A stretch of 64,000 nucleotides of DNA from AC-49 sp963766605 (GTDB lineage: Bacteria; Actinomycetota; Thermoleophilia; Solirubrobacterales; Solirubrobacteraceae), in the NCBI GenBank assembly GCA_963766605.1, contig CAVYAT010000006.1, positions 208,933 through 272,932 on the forward strand. Reading direction: 5' to 3'. A model generated the notes under the pieces. The model did not search any database. It saw only the letters and a program-made list of their open reading frames with translations, and was not told where the DNA came from. This document shows positions 1-8,469 of this stretch, one piece after another; positions within the stretch are counted from its first letter, which is position 1; every line of letters starts with the position of its first letter. A program made the position numbers and the translations under genes.

Positions 1-627
1 GCCGCCGGCGTAGATCACCGGCCGCCGCGCCTGCGCGAGCGCGACCGCCGCGGCGCGCACCGCCGCGGGGTCGGGCGCCGCGACCGGCGCGAACCCGGGC
101 AGCGGCCGCGCGGGCACGTCACCGGGTGCGACCGGCCCCTGCGCGACGTCGGTCGGTACGTCGACGAGCACCGGCCCGGGCCGCCCGCTGCGCGCGATCG
201 CGAACGCCTCGTGAATCGCCGGCGCGACGTCGCTCGGGCGCTCGCAGGCGATCGCGTGCTTGACGATCGGCGCGGTCATGCCGATCACGTCCGTCTCCTG
301 GAACGCGTCGGTCCCGCGCAGGTCCGAGCGGACCTGGCCGGTGATCGCGACGAGGGCGACGGAGTCCATCATGGCGTCGGCGAGCGGCGTCACGAGGTTC
401 GTGGCGCCGGGGCCGGAGGTGACGAGCGCGACGCCGACGCGGCCGCTCGCGCGTGCGTAGCCCTCGGCGGCGTGCCCGGCCGCCGCCTCGTGGCGGACGA
501 GGACGTGGCGCAGGCCGCTGGAGTGCAGCGCGTCGTGGATCGGCAGGCTCGCGCCGCCCGGCAGGCCGAACAGCAGGTCGACGCCCTCCGCCGCGAGGGC
601 GCGGGTCAGGGCGTCGGCGGCGCGCAT
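1..627 (-). CDS. ilvB: Acetolactate synthase large subunit, C-terminus cut by window edge
   Basis: ThDP-dependent enzyme that condenses two pyruvates (or pyruvate and 2-oxobutyrate) in the first common step of valine, leucine and isoleucine synthesis. Only the first 209 residues are present; the family is about 560-600 residues. The start MRAADALTRALAAEG is followed by FGLPGG, the catalytic-glutamate motif RHEAAAGHAAEGYAR and then TSGPGATN, typical of the ThDP N-terminal domain. ATG 627 suits the family's usual N-terminus, but no Shine-Dalgarno precedes it (the upstream 45 bases are C/A-rich), and the end of a candidate leader ORF (606-692) overlaps it. Other ThDP enzymes such as glyoxylate carboligase share these motifs, but the leader favours acetolactate synthase. 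Confidence 0.88.
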   Translation of the reverse strand, partial: MRAADALTRALAAEGVDLLFGLPGGASLPIHDALHSSGLRHVLVRHEAAAGHAAEGYARASGRVGVALVTSGPGATNLVTPLADAMMDSVALVAITGQVRSDLRGTDAFQETDVIGMTAPIVKHAIACERPSDVAPAIHEAFAIARSGRPGPVLVDVPTDVAQGPVAPGDVPARPLPGFAPVAAPDPAAVRAAAVALAQARRPVIYAGG

Positions 628-692
628 GCGGCTGCTGGGGTTGGTGGATGGGCTGGGGATTGGATGACAACGACGAGCGACGGGCTGCGCAT
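606..692 (-). CDS. Candidate ilvB leader (attenuator) peptide, 28 residues
   Basis: Short ORF opening MRSPSLVVVI, preceded by a strong AAGGAGG five bases before ATG 692. A Leu-Val-Val-Val-Ile run near the N-terminus is the hallmark of branched-chain attenuator peptides; the Corynebacterium ilvB leader has a similar LVVV run. The ORF ends with TGA at 608-606, after and out of frame with the ilvB ATG at 627, so the two reading frames overlap by 22 bases. Because ilvB has no ribosome site of its own, coupling or stalling on this leader could set ilvB translation. The function is inferred; an N-terminal extension through a sequence error is the main alternative. Confidence 0.55.
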   Translation of the reverse strand: MRSPSLVVVIQSPAHPPTPAAACAPPTP

Positions 693-751
693 GAGCGCCT
701 CCTTGGGCCGGAACGGATGCTGATACAGAGCCGCTCAGATGAGCGGAGTAA

Positions 752-772
752 TCGACACCCGATGGGTGTCGA
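752..772. promoter_or_regulatory. Perfect 9-bp inverted repeat (operator-like) upstream of ilvB leader
   Basis: TCGACACCC, spacer GAT, GGGTGTCGA: perfect arms with a 3-base spacer. It lies 60 bases upstream of the leader ATG in the 281-base divergent gap between ilvB and the Rid-family gene. A second, shorter repeat (CCGCTC AGAT GAGCGG, 731-746) lies between it and the leader. No T-run follows either on the ilvB strand, so an operator is likelier than a terminator. The rest of 693-973 shows no coding potential that I trust; a TTGACG at about 804-809 on the minus strand could be a -35. Confidence 0.5.
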
Positions 773-973
773 CTACGAGCACGACAACCGCGGCGTCAAG
801 GACGCGGATGCGGTCGGCGTGGATGTGCGCGATCGGCGACATCGCCAACGAGGATGCCAGACCGCTGGCGCAAGGTCCAGCTCAGCGCCTCGCCGATCGC
901 GAGGGTCAGCGCCGGAAAAGAGCAGGGTCGTGTCCCGTCGCGGTTGCGAACGCCGCACGTCAGCGTGGCGCTC

Positions 974-1426
974 ATGACCTCAACAACGCAGACTCTGACC
1001 CCGACCCCCGACCCGTCGAGCGTGACAATCGAGCGGCTCAACCCCGCCGGCCTGCTCACGCCCGAGGGTTACATGCACGTCACCGCCGTCCGCGGCGGGC
1101 GGACCATTCACGTCGCGGGCCAGACCGCGATGAACGCGCAGGGCGAGCTCATCGGCCCCGGCGACCTCGCCGCCCAGACCGAGCAGGCGCTACGCAACGT
1201 CTCGACCGCACTGGCGGGCGCCGGCGCCACGATGGACGACGTCGTCCGCGCGACGATCCATGTCGTCGACTGGGACTCGTCGAAGCTCGACCAGCTGATG
1301 GACGGCGTGATGCGCGCCGCGGCCGACGTCGGCGCTCCCGTCGCCGCGACGACGCTCGTGCCCGTCCCGCGCCTGTTCGACGACGGGCTGCTGATCGAGA
1401 TCACCGTCGAAGCGGTCGTCGCATGA
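974..1426 (+). CDS. Rid (YjgF/YER057c/UK114) family protein
   Basis: 150-residue member of the Rid superfamily. The family name-giver RidA hydrolyses reactive enamines/imines made by PLP enzymes such as threonine dehydratase and so protects branched-chain synthesis. The core motifs VAGQTAMNAQGELIGPGD and QALRNVSTALAGAGATMDDVV are clear. The catalytic Arg of RidA, normally in an ARTTV-like segment, appears replaced (APVAATTLVPVP), so this is probably one of the other Rid subfamilies rather than RidA itself. ATG 974 is chosen because the upstream extension does not resemble the family. It is divergent from ilvB, a suggestive neighbour, and its stop overlaps the next gene by ATGA. Confidence 0.85.
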   Translation: MTSTTQTLTPTPDPSSVTIERLNPAGLLTPEGYMHVTAVRGGRTIHVAGQTAMNAQGELIGPGDLAAQTEQALRNVSTALAGAGATMDDVVRATIHVVDWDSSKLDQLMDGVMRAAADVGAPVAATTLVPVPRLFDDGLLIEITVEAVVA

Positions 1427-2076
1427 GCGAGCAGACATCGACTCGCACGCCGCTGTGGGCCGCGCTGGCCTTCGTCGGTCTGCTCGTGGCCGCGGTCGCG
1501 GTCGTCCCCACCCCGCCGGCGGTGACGGATGGCGCCGATGCGGTCGTCGCCTACTACCGCGCGCACCACGACGCGGTCGTGCTTCAGGCGTGGCTGACCA
1601 TGGCGGCGACGGTTCCGGCGGCCGCACTCGTCGCGTTCGTCGCCAACCGCATGTCGACCGCGGCTCGCTACGCGTTCCTCGTCGCCGCGGCGACCACCGT
1701 CGGCCTGCTCGCCGTCGGTCTCCTGCTACGTCTCGGGCTCGCGTTGCACCCGGCGACAGTTGACCCCGCCACCGCGCGTACCGTGGCCGATATCGAGGCC
1801 TACGGGCTGCCGCTGCTCACGTTCCCGATCATCGTCCAGGCGGCCGCAATCGTGTTTGCGGTGCGGGCCGGCGACTTCCCGGGCTGGCTGGCCGTCGTAT
1901 CGGGTGTGTTGGTTGTCGAGCAGCTCGCCGAGAGCGCGACGGTCTTCGGCACGCACGGGTTCCTCGCTCCCAGCGGCGACATGAACAGCCTGCTCGGTCC
2001 AACGCTGTACGGAATCTGGCTGATCGCCCTCGGCGTCGCTGCGGGACGGGCCCGGGCGAGCCAAGGGTCGTCCTAA
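1423..2076 (+). CDS. Small multi-pass membrane protein, function unknown
   Basis: 217 residues with about six hydrophobic segments, beginning LWAALAFVGLLVAAVAVVP and ending GIWLIALGVAAGRARA. The loop after the first helix holds DGADAVVAYYRAHHDAV, a pattern seen in DUF4386-like and other uncharacterised actinobacterial membrane proteins. ATG overlaps the stop of the Rid-family gene (ATGA), so the two are translationally coupled. I recognise no catalytic motif. Confidence 0.75.
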   Translation: MSEQTSTRTPLWAALAFVGLLVAAVAVVPTPPAVTDGADAVVAYYRAHHDAVVLQAWLTMAATVPAAALVAFVANRMSTAARYAFLVAAATTVGLLAVGLLLRLGLALHPATVDPATARTVADIEAYGLPLLTFPIIVQAAAIVFAVRAGDFPGWLAVVSGVLVVEQLAESATVFGTHGFLAPSGDMNSLLGPTLYGIWLIALGVAAGRARASQGSS

Positions 2077-2139
2077 GAGAGAAAAGATCAGGGTGGCACC
2101 CCGAGGCGAAGAGCGAGGCGGGATGCCAGCCTCTGATTG

Positions 2140-5100
2140 ATGAAGACTCGACTCACCGTGGCGGCGGTCGTCGCCGCGTTGGCGGCCTGCGTCGCGCCCA
2201 TCGCGCGAGCCGACGACGCGCCACAGTTCACCGACTGGACCTCTGTCGGCGCGAACGTCGCGACCGGCACGCTGTTGGGCAGCCCGATCACGCTGTCGGG
2301 AACGCACGTCTTCGATCTGCCGACGAGCGTCGTCGACGGCAGCTGGCCGTACTTCGCCGGCCCGGATTTCTCGCCGCCGATCGCGAAGACCGACGAGATC
2401 CAGATCGCGGGGTTCCCCGGCGACGCCTACTCGCTGCAGTTCGGCGCACCGGTCACCAACCCGGTGCTCGAGATCGGGTCGCTGGGCTCGCGCCTGGACT
2501 TCCCGAGCGGGACGCAGATCACGCGACGCAGCGGCGACGCAGGCTTCTCGGTGTCCGGAAGCTCGGTCGTCGGAACACCGACGGCCATGCTCGGCGCCGA
2601 CAGCGTGAACGACGCCAACGGAACCGTGCAGCTGTCCGGGACCTTCACCTCGATCTCGTTCACGGCGACGCCGCTGTACGTGGGCCCTGAGGACGGGGTC
2701 CTCCTGCAGGTCGGCGCGGTCGCGCCACCTCCCCTGCCTCCGGTGCCGGCGCCCGCCCCGACCCCGGTTCGAGTCCCACCAGGCGGGTTCCCGCGACCGA
2801 TCTCCCCGTTCGCGCGCCCGCAGGTCGACATTCACGTCACCGGCATCGAGGTCACCCAGGCCGTCCAGTCCGGCAGCTGCTTCTGCGCCGGGACGTTGCC
2901 CAGTCGTGACCTGACCAACACGGAGACCCCGGGACAGGTCATCTACCAGGGCGTCAAGATGGCCGCGGGACACTTCACCGTCGTGCGCGTGTTCGCCAAC
3001 TTCACCGTGCCGGCGACTTCGGCAACGCTGTCGGGCGCCACGGCACAGCTCGAGGTCCTGGATTCGTCCGGACAGCGGATCTCGCTACTGACACCCGACA
3101 GCGGACCGGCCGCGCTCTCCAAGCCGTCGGCCTGCGGGAGCTGTGTCGGCGCCGACGAGCGGGCAAACGCGGGCGCGTCGTTCAACTTCCTCGTCCCGTG
3201 GCAGGAGACCTTCCACCGCACGCTGAGCTTCCGCGCGACGGTCAGTCCGGCCCGCGGGCTCGGGTATGTGGCGCCGCCTCAGTGCCCGACCTGCAAGGGA
3301 AACACGTTCCTGCTGTCCGGCGTCCCGTTCGTCTCGACGGCGGCGGTGCCGATCCACCCGATCCCGTTGACCGTCGGCGGGGCGCGGACCAGCAAGACCG
3401 AGAACGACGTGTTCAGCAGTGCCCAGACCGTTCTCCCGCTCAACGTGCAGATCATGTCCTACGAGGCGCCGCTGGCGGTCGACACCCCGCTCGCGGCGAG
3501 CAGCGCGCAGGCCAGTGCGGCGGTCGCCAAGCGTGCGAGCGACGAGCATCTCGCCGGCACCCAGTACCCGATCGGCGTGTTCGTCGACGGGGTGACGCAG
3601 GCACTCGGGGGCTCGACCGACCTCGGCCGGATCCTCTACGGCCGCGTCCCGCCGATCTCGATCGTGCGCGACGACCGCCCGCTCACCAGCGCGATGCACG
3701 AGATCGGCCATGGCCTCGGCCTCGTGCATGCCGACACCGGCTCTCCGGTGGCGGCGCCGGTGCCGCCTGGCGGTCCGCCGACATTCACCGGACCTCATCC
3801 CGACGGGACGGCCGACTGCAAGGGCAACTCCAACGGCCAGGTGGGTGAGGCGTGGCCGCCCGACAACAAGGGCCTGATCCAGGGCATCGGGCTCGACCGG
3901 CGCAACTGGGACATCTTCCGCACCGGATCGCTACCGCGCGCAATCGTCGCCGGCTACCCGTCCCCGAATGACGCCTACTACGACTTCATGTCCTACTGCG
4001 CGAACATCAATGAGTCGGCCACCCCTTCGAACCGGCCCGACGCGTGGATCTCCATACGCAACTGGAACCGCCTGATCGACTTCCATCCGCCGGCCCAAAC
4101 GCTCCCCGCACGCGCCTTCGCCCGCGCGGCCGGCGACCCGCCGCTAAGGGTGATCGCCACCGCCGACGCGACGGGTACCCACATCTATGACGTCGCGCCC
4201 GGCGAGCAGACCGCGTCCGAGCCGACGGCCGGAAGCGACTATCACCTCGAGCTCCGCGACGCCGGCGGCGGCACGCTCACGAGCGTCGTCCCCGATACGA
4301 CCACCATCCACGTCGACGGCGCGCCCAACGCCGTGCTGCTCGAGGCCACGCTGCCGTTCGTGCCCTCAACGGCCGCGCTGGTGGTCACCGACGGTGGCAC
4401 CGATGTCGCCCGCCGTGCGCGCAGCGCCCACGCTCCGACGGCAACGGTCAACCTGCCGCGCCCCGGCTCACACGTGGGTGACAAGCGCAGCACACTCGTG
4501 CAGTGGACCGCTGGCGACGCCGATGGCGACCACCTCACCAGCACGGTCGACTACTCGGCCGATCAAGGACGCCACTGGAAGGTCATGGCGGACAGCGTCA
4601 GCGGCACGTCCGTGCGCCTCCCGAGCAGGGCGCTCAGCGCCTCGCGAAATGGGACCCTGCGCGTCCGGGTCAGCGACGGGTTCAATGTCGCCACAGCCAC
4701 GTCGGGACGACTCGTCGTAACGGGTTCCCCCCCGGTGGTGCGGATCGAGGGCCTCGGCGCCGGAGGCCACGTGCGAGCGAACGCGACGCTGCTTCTGCGG
4801 GGCACGGCGTTCGACGACGCCGGCGAGCCGCTCACGGGTGCGCGCTTGAGGTGGTACGTCGACAACCGCCTGATCGGGCACGGTGAGCTCATGACCGTCC
4901 AAGACCTCCCTACGCACGCGAAGTCGATCCGGCTCGTCGCCACCGACACCCGGGGACGAACGGCCCAAGCCCGCGTGCCCCTGAAGGTCGTCGCCGTCCC
5001 GCCGACGTTCCTCGTCGCTCACGCCCCGATAACGGTCTCCGCCACCGCGCGGCGCATCCGGATCACGGTCGCATCGTCGGATCGGGCCGTGCTGACCATC

Positions 5101-5241
5101 GCCGGCGTGCCCCACGCGGTCGACCGCAAGCCGCGAGCGCTCACGATCCGGGTACGCCCGGGCCACTCAACGCTGCGGCTCAAGTACGCGCTGCGTGGCG
5201 CCGGCGGGGTCACCCGAGGGATCTACGTGATCACCCGCTGA
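2140..5241 (+). CDS. Large secreted zinc metalloprotease (metzincin type)
   Basis: 1033 residues. A signal peptide (MKTRLTVAAVVAALAACVAPIARA) has a likely cut after ARA. A Pro-rich linker sits near residues 192-215. The zinc site HEIGHGLGLVH (His520, Glu521, His524, His530) has the metzincin HExxHxxGxxH form. The C-terminal third contains repeated beta-sandwich-like units (about residues 765-870 and 870-960) with TVNLPRPGSHV, WTAGDADGD and DYSADQGRHW, like Ig/PKD-type adhesive modules. It is predicted to act outside the cell on proteins; the substrate is unknown. ATG 2140 is preferred over TTG 2137. Its 3' end overlaps the convergent regulator gene by 11 bases. It is one of three metzincins in the window. 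Confidence 0.85.
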   Translation: MKTRLTVAAVVAALAACVAPIARADDAPQFTDWTSVGANVATGTLLGSPITLSGTHVFDLPTSVVDGSWPYFAGPDFSPPIAKTDEIQIAGFPGDAYSLQFGAPVTNPVLEIGSLGSRLDFPSGTQITRRSGDAGFSVSGSSVVGTPTAMLGADSVNDANGTVQLSGTFTSISFTATPLYVGPEDGVLLQVGAVAPPPLPPVPAPAPTPVRVPPGGFPRPISPFARPQVDIHVTGIEVTQAVQSGSCFCAGTLPSRDLTNTETPGQVIYQGVKMAAGHFTVVRVFANFTVPATSATLSGATAQLEVLDSSGQRISLLTPDSGPAALSKPSACGSCVGADERANAGASFNFLVPWQETFHRTLSFRATVSPARGLGYVAPPQCPTCKGNTFLLSGVPFVSTAAVPIHPIPLTVGGARTSKTENDVFSSAQTVLPLNVQIMSYEAPLAVDTPLAASSAQASAAVAKRASDEHLAGTQYPIGVFVDGVTQALGGSTDLGRILYGRVPPISIVRDDRPLTSAMHEIGHGLGLVHADTGSPVAAPVPPGGPPTFTGPHPDGTADCKGNSNGQVGEAWPPDNKGLIQGIGLDRRNWDIFRTGSLPRAIVAGYPSPNDAYYDFMSYCANINESATPSNRPDAWISIRNWNRLIDFHPPAQTLPARAFARAAGDPPLRVIATADATGTHIYDVAPGEQTASEPTAGSDYHLELRDAGGGTLTSVVPDTTTIHVDGAPNAVLLEATLPFVPSTAALVVTDGGTDVARRARSAHAPTATVNLPRPGSHVGDKRSTLVQWTAGDADGDHLTSTVDYSADQGRHWKVMADSVSGTSVRLPSRALSASRNGTLRVRVSDGFNVATATSGRLVVTGSPPVVRIEGLGAGGHVRANATLLLRGTAFDDAGEPLTGARLRWYVDNRLIGHGELMTVQDLPTHAKSIRLVATDTRGRTAQARVPLKVVAVPPTFLVAHAPITVSATARRIRITVASSDRAVLTIAGVPHAVDRKPRALTIRVRPGHSTLRLKYALRGAGGVTRGIYVITR

Positions 5242-8059
5242 TGCCGACCTCCCCCAGCGCCTCGCGCAACGCTCCGCGAGCGCTCGGCCCCGAAAGGCCG
5301 AGCTTGGTGTAGACGTGGGACAGGTGCGTCTCGACGGTCTTGCGACTGACGTAGAGCTCCTGTGCGACGTCGGCGTTGGTCCGTTCGCCCGCGACCAGCC
5401 GCGCGACGCGAAGCTCGGACGGCGTCAGGGCGTCGCGCCCGTAGCGGACCGGCCGTCGTGGGCGTGCACCGGTCGCGTGCAGCTCCTCGTCGGCGCGCGC
5501 GACCAGCCGGGTCGCACCGCACCGGTGGGCGAGCTCCATTCCGGCGGTCAGCGGCTCGCGTGCGTCGAACCGCTGGTTGGCGCGACGCAGGGCCGCCCCG
5601 AGCGCCACCAGCGACCGAGCGTGCTCCAGGCGGGCTTCGGTCGCGGCGAGGATCGAGACGGACTCCCGCAGCTGATCCAGTCCGGGGGCGCCGCCTGTCA
5701 CGGTGCCGGCGGCGCGCAGCGCAACACCGATCGGCCGGCCGAGCCCGCTCGCGTCGGCCAGCGCGAGCTCCTCGTCGACGAGCGCCCGGGCCTCGTCGCA
5801 CGCCGCGGCGGGCAGAACAAGCGCGAGCTCGGAGCGACAACACGAGTACGACGGCCCGAACTTCAGTGCACGATTGATCTGCACGCTGCGACGCAGATCG
5901 CGGATCGCGCCCTCGCGGTCGCCGCGCATCCGGCGAATCCGCCCGCGGGCCTCGACCAGCATCGGGCCAGACGACGCATTGGCGAAACCGGGCTGCGCGT
6001 CGACGGTCTCGAGCAGCGCCGCCACGTCGTCGAGCGTCGGCCGCTCGAGGATCGCGTCGACGCAGTAGAACACTCCGACGGCGACCCACATGTACATCCC
6101 GCTCCGGTAGGCGATGTCGAGCGGCGTCCGCAGCCGTGCTTCGGCCTCGATCAGATCGCCACGGCTGGCGTAGATCGCGCCCCGATAGCCACCGCCGGTG
6201 AAGATCCCGCCGAGCGATCCGCTGGCGCGGCCCGCCGCCTCGATCTGCTCTGACACCTCGAACGCGCGGTCGAGCTCGCCGGCAGCGCCCAGCGCCGCGA
6301 GGACCTGGGCCGCCGCCCACCCGCCGACATTGCGGGTGAGCACCCCGCGGCGGAGACTGCGCTCGGCGAGTGCGACCGGATCGCGCGCCATGTCGCCACG
6401 ATGGGCAGCGACCGCGGCGAGTGTTGCCGAGATGGCCGCGGCGGCCCAGCCGTCGCGCTGCGCGAGCGCCTCGAAGCGATCCCACTCCCGATCGAACGTC
6501 TCGACGAGCCGCGGGTCGTGGGCCATCGTCACCGCACGAATGGCCTCGATCTCGATGACGACGTCGGGGTCCGCGCCGCTGAGGTCGTCCACGACAGCGC
6601 GCAACGCGGCGACGCCCGCGTCCCACCGACCGGCCTGCTGGAGCAGCTCGACCAGCGTGGCCGCGACGCGTGCGCGGCGCGCCGGGTCGACCGTGGCGGC
6701 GAGCGCGGCGGAGAGGTGCTCGATCGCCGCGGGATCTCGCACCGCCATCTCAGCCTCCCCGAGGGCGAACAGCAGGTCGCCGCGCGGCGGCTGCGGCGCC
6801 CCCTCGTCGAGCGCCCGGCGCAGAGCGCGGATCGCAGCCGGCGGTGAGGCCCGCGCAATCGCAGTGTTGGCCGCCGCGACCATCGTCGCCGCGACCATTT
6901 CCGAACCCGCCGGCCTCAGTTGCGCGAGATGAAACGCGACCTCCTCCACCGGCGCGCCCGCGCTGCGTAGCAGCTCGGCCGCCGCCGTATGGCCTGCGTC
7001 GCGCTCGACGATCGGCATCGCGTCGTACAGCGACCGCCGCACGAGCGGATGGACGAACTCCAACGGATCCTCACTGCTCAGCACATCGATGCGCACCAGC
7101 CGATGCGCGAGGCGCGACGCCGTCGCCTCGTCGAGGCCGGCCACGCCGGCGGCGACTGCCAGCGTGCCGCCGTCGCCCACCAGGGCCATCGCCATGGCGA
7201 GCGCGGGAGCGTCGGGCCCGACACGCTCGACCCGTCGCACGACGCGATCGCCGAGCGTCGGGATCGATGCCTCCCGGACGGCAGTGGCGGATCCCGGCTG
7301 CTCGACGGCGATCGTGCGAAGCAGCTCCTGGAGGTACAGCGGATTACCCGAGCTGGAGTCGTGGAATGCCTCGCACAAGGTCTCGTCGGCGTCGGCCAGC
7401 CGCCGGCGCACGACTTCCCCGACGCCGTCGCGAGTCAGCGGCCGCGGTCGCACGATCTCGCCGCCCGCCTGGCCGCGAAGCTCATCGATCAGCGCCGCCG
7501 GCGCGCCCGGCTCGTCGGGGCGCGCCGCGACCAGCAACGCGATCGGCAGGTCGCCGAGCCGCAGCGCGAGGTAGCTCAGACACCGCACCGAGGACTCGTC
7601 GACCCAGTGGACGTCATCGACGACCAGGAGCAGCGGTGCCTCGTCGGCGAGGTTGGCCGCCAGCCAGTAGATGGCGTGCAGCGCGACAAACTCCCCACCG
7701 AGTCGTGCGTCGCCAACGTCGCTTGAATCCACGACCCAGGCCGCAGGTGCCGCGGCGCCAGCGAGAAGCCGCTCGCGATCGTCGGTCGAGGAGCCGACGA
7801 GCACCGGCTCGAACAGCTGCCGGATCGCACCGAACGCGAACCCCCGCTCGAGCTCGGAGCCGGCGGCTCGCAGGACGCGCATCCCGTGGGAGATCGCGTC
7901 ATCGATCGAGGCGGCTGCGAGCGCGCTCTTGCCCGAGCCCGCCACGCCCTCGATGAGGACCAACCGTCCGGTCCCCTGGCGCGCATCGTCCAGCGCGTCG
8001 TGCAGCCCGGCGAGTTCATCCTCGCGCTCCAGCAGGGGTGCGTCGGTCGTCCTAGCCAT
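5231..8059 (-). CDS. LuxR-family ATPase transcriptional regulator (LAL/MalT-like)
   Basis: 942 residues. An N-terminal AAA-type ATPase has Walker A GVAGSGKS (38-45) and a Walker B LLLVVDDVHWVDE near residue 150. A long helical, TPR-like sensor middle follows, then a C-terminal LuxR helix-turn-helix with LTPSELRVARLVAGERTN and VSRKTVETHLSHVY (about 870-935). This is the architecture of large ATP-binding LuxR (LAL) regulators, which bind an inducer or protein partner through the repeats and activate nearby promoters. No obvious target operon lies beside it; the protease gene converges on it and the next gene upstream is on the same strand. Confidence 0.9.
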   Translation of the reverse strand: MARTTDAPLLEREDELAGLHDALDDARQGTGRLVLIEGVAGSGKSALAAASIDDAISHGMRVLRAAGSELERGFAFGAIRQLFEPVLVGSSTDDRERLLAGAAAPAAWVVDSSDVGDARLGGEFVALHAIYWLAANLADEAPLLLVVDDVHWVDESSVRCLSYLALRLGDLPIALLVAARPDEPGAPAALIDELRGQAGGEIVRPRPLTRDGVGEVVRRRLADADETLCEAFHDSSSGNPLYLQELLRTIAVEQPGSATAVREASIPTLGDRVVRRVERVGPDAPALAMAMALVGDGGTLAVAAGVAGLDEATASRLAHRLVRIDVLSSEDPLEFVHPLVRRSLYDAMPIVERDAGHTAAAELLRSAGAPVEEVAFHLAQLRPAGSEMVAATMVAAANTAIARASPPAAIRALRRALDEGAPQPPRGDLLFALGEAEMAVRDPAAIEHLSAALAATVDPARRARVAATLVELLQQAGRWDAGVAALRAVVDDLSGADPDVVIEIEAIRAVTMAHDPRLVETFDREWDRFEALAQRDGWAAAAISATLAAVAAHRGDMARDPVALAERSLRRGVLTRNVGGWAAAQVLAALGAAGELDRAFEVSEQIEAAGRASGSLGGIFTGGGYRGAIYASRGDLIEAEARLRTPLDIAYRSGMYMWVAVGVFYCVDAILERPTLDDVAALLETVDAQPGFANASSGPMLVEARGRIRRMRGDREGAIRDLRRSVQINRALKFGPSYSCCRSELALVLPAAACDEARALVDEELALADASGLGRPIGVALRAAGTVTGGAPGLDQLRESVSILAATEARLEHARSLVALGAALRRANQRFDAREPLTAGMELAHRCGATRLVARADEELHATGARPRRPVRYGRDALTPSELRVARLVAGERTNADVAQELYVSRKTVETHLSHVYTKLGLSGPSARGALREALGEVGISG

Positions 8060-8134
8060 AGCCTCCGCGATACGGCTCGGGAAGCGCAGCGTACTTCGAT
8101 CAATGCCCGAGCCACCGATCGCGCGTTGCGCGCG

Positions 8135-8455
8135 TCAGCGCGCTACGGGCGGAGCGATGCTCGGGCGGGGCGGGATCCGGTACAGCTCGAGGCGCGGATC
8201 CAAGCGCCATCCGTCTGCATCGCCGGCGCGCACGAGGCGATGACCGAGCGGGCAGGTTGTCGTACGCCAAGGCGTCGCCTCAAGCCACGATCGGCACTGC
8301 GGACAGCGTCTGTTCGGAACGTCGATCACCCGGGCTGACACGGTAGCGCCCCACGATCCTCGGCTGCTGCGGTACCCCCGGGGTTCGTGCGTGCCGGCAG
8401 CGCAATCTGCGGCAATCTCGATGCAGCGCGCCGCGCCGAAGGCACCCAGCAACAT
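8135..8455 (-). CDS. Small zinc-ribbon protein, unknown
   Basis: 106 residues from ATG 8455. The centre holds RRCPQCRSWLEATPWRTTTC and then PLGH, a CxxC...CxxxH zinc-ribbon pattern. The C-terminus is Arg/Pro-rich. The gene begins 14 bases after the stop of the LLM gene on the same strand, so the two are probably co-transcribed. No family is recognised. The N-terminal start is uncertain because the frame stays open further upstream, into the LLM gene. Confidence 0.45.
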   Translation of the reverse strand: MLLGAFGAARCIEIAADCAAGTHEPRGYRSSRGSWGATVSARVIDVPNRRCPQCRSWLEATPWRTTTCPLGHRLVRAGDADGWRLDPRLELYRIPPRPSIAPPVAR

Positions 8456-8469
8456 CGCGAGGGCATCAT

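Noticed and set aside
119..723. Arg-rich frames on both strands over the ilvB region
   Set aside because: The true acetolactate synthase frame continues off the left edge and reads cleanly from ATG 627; the others are shadows.
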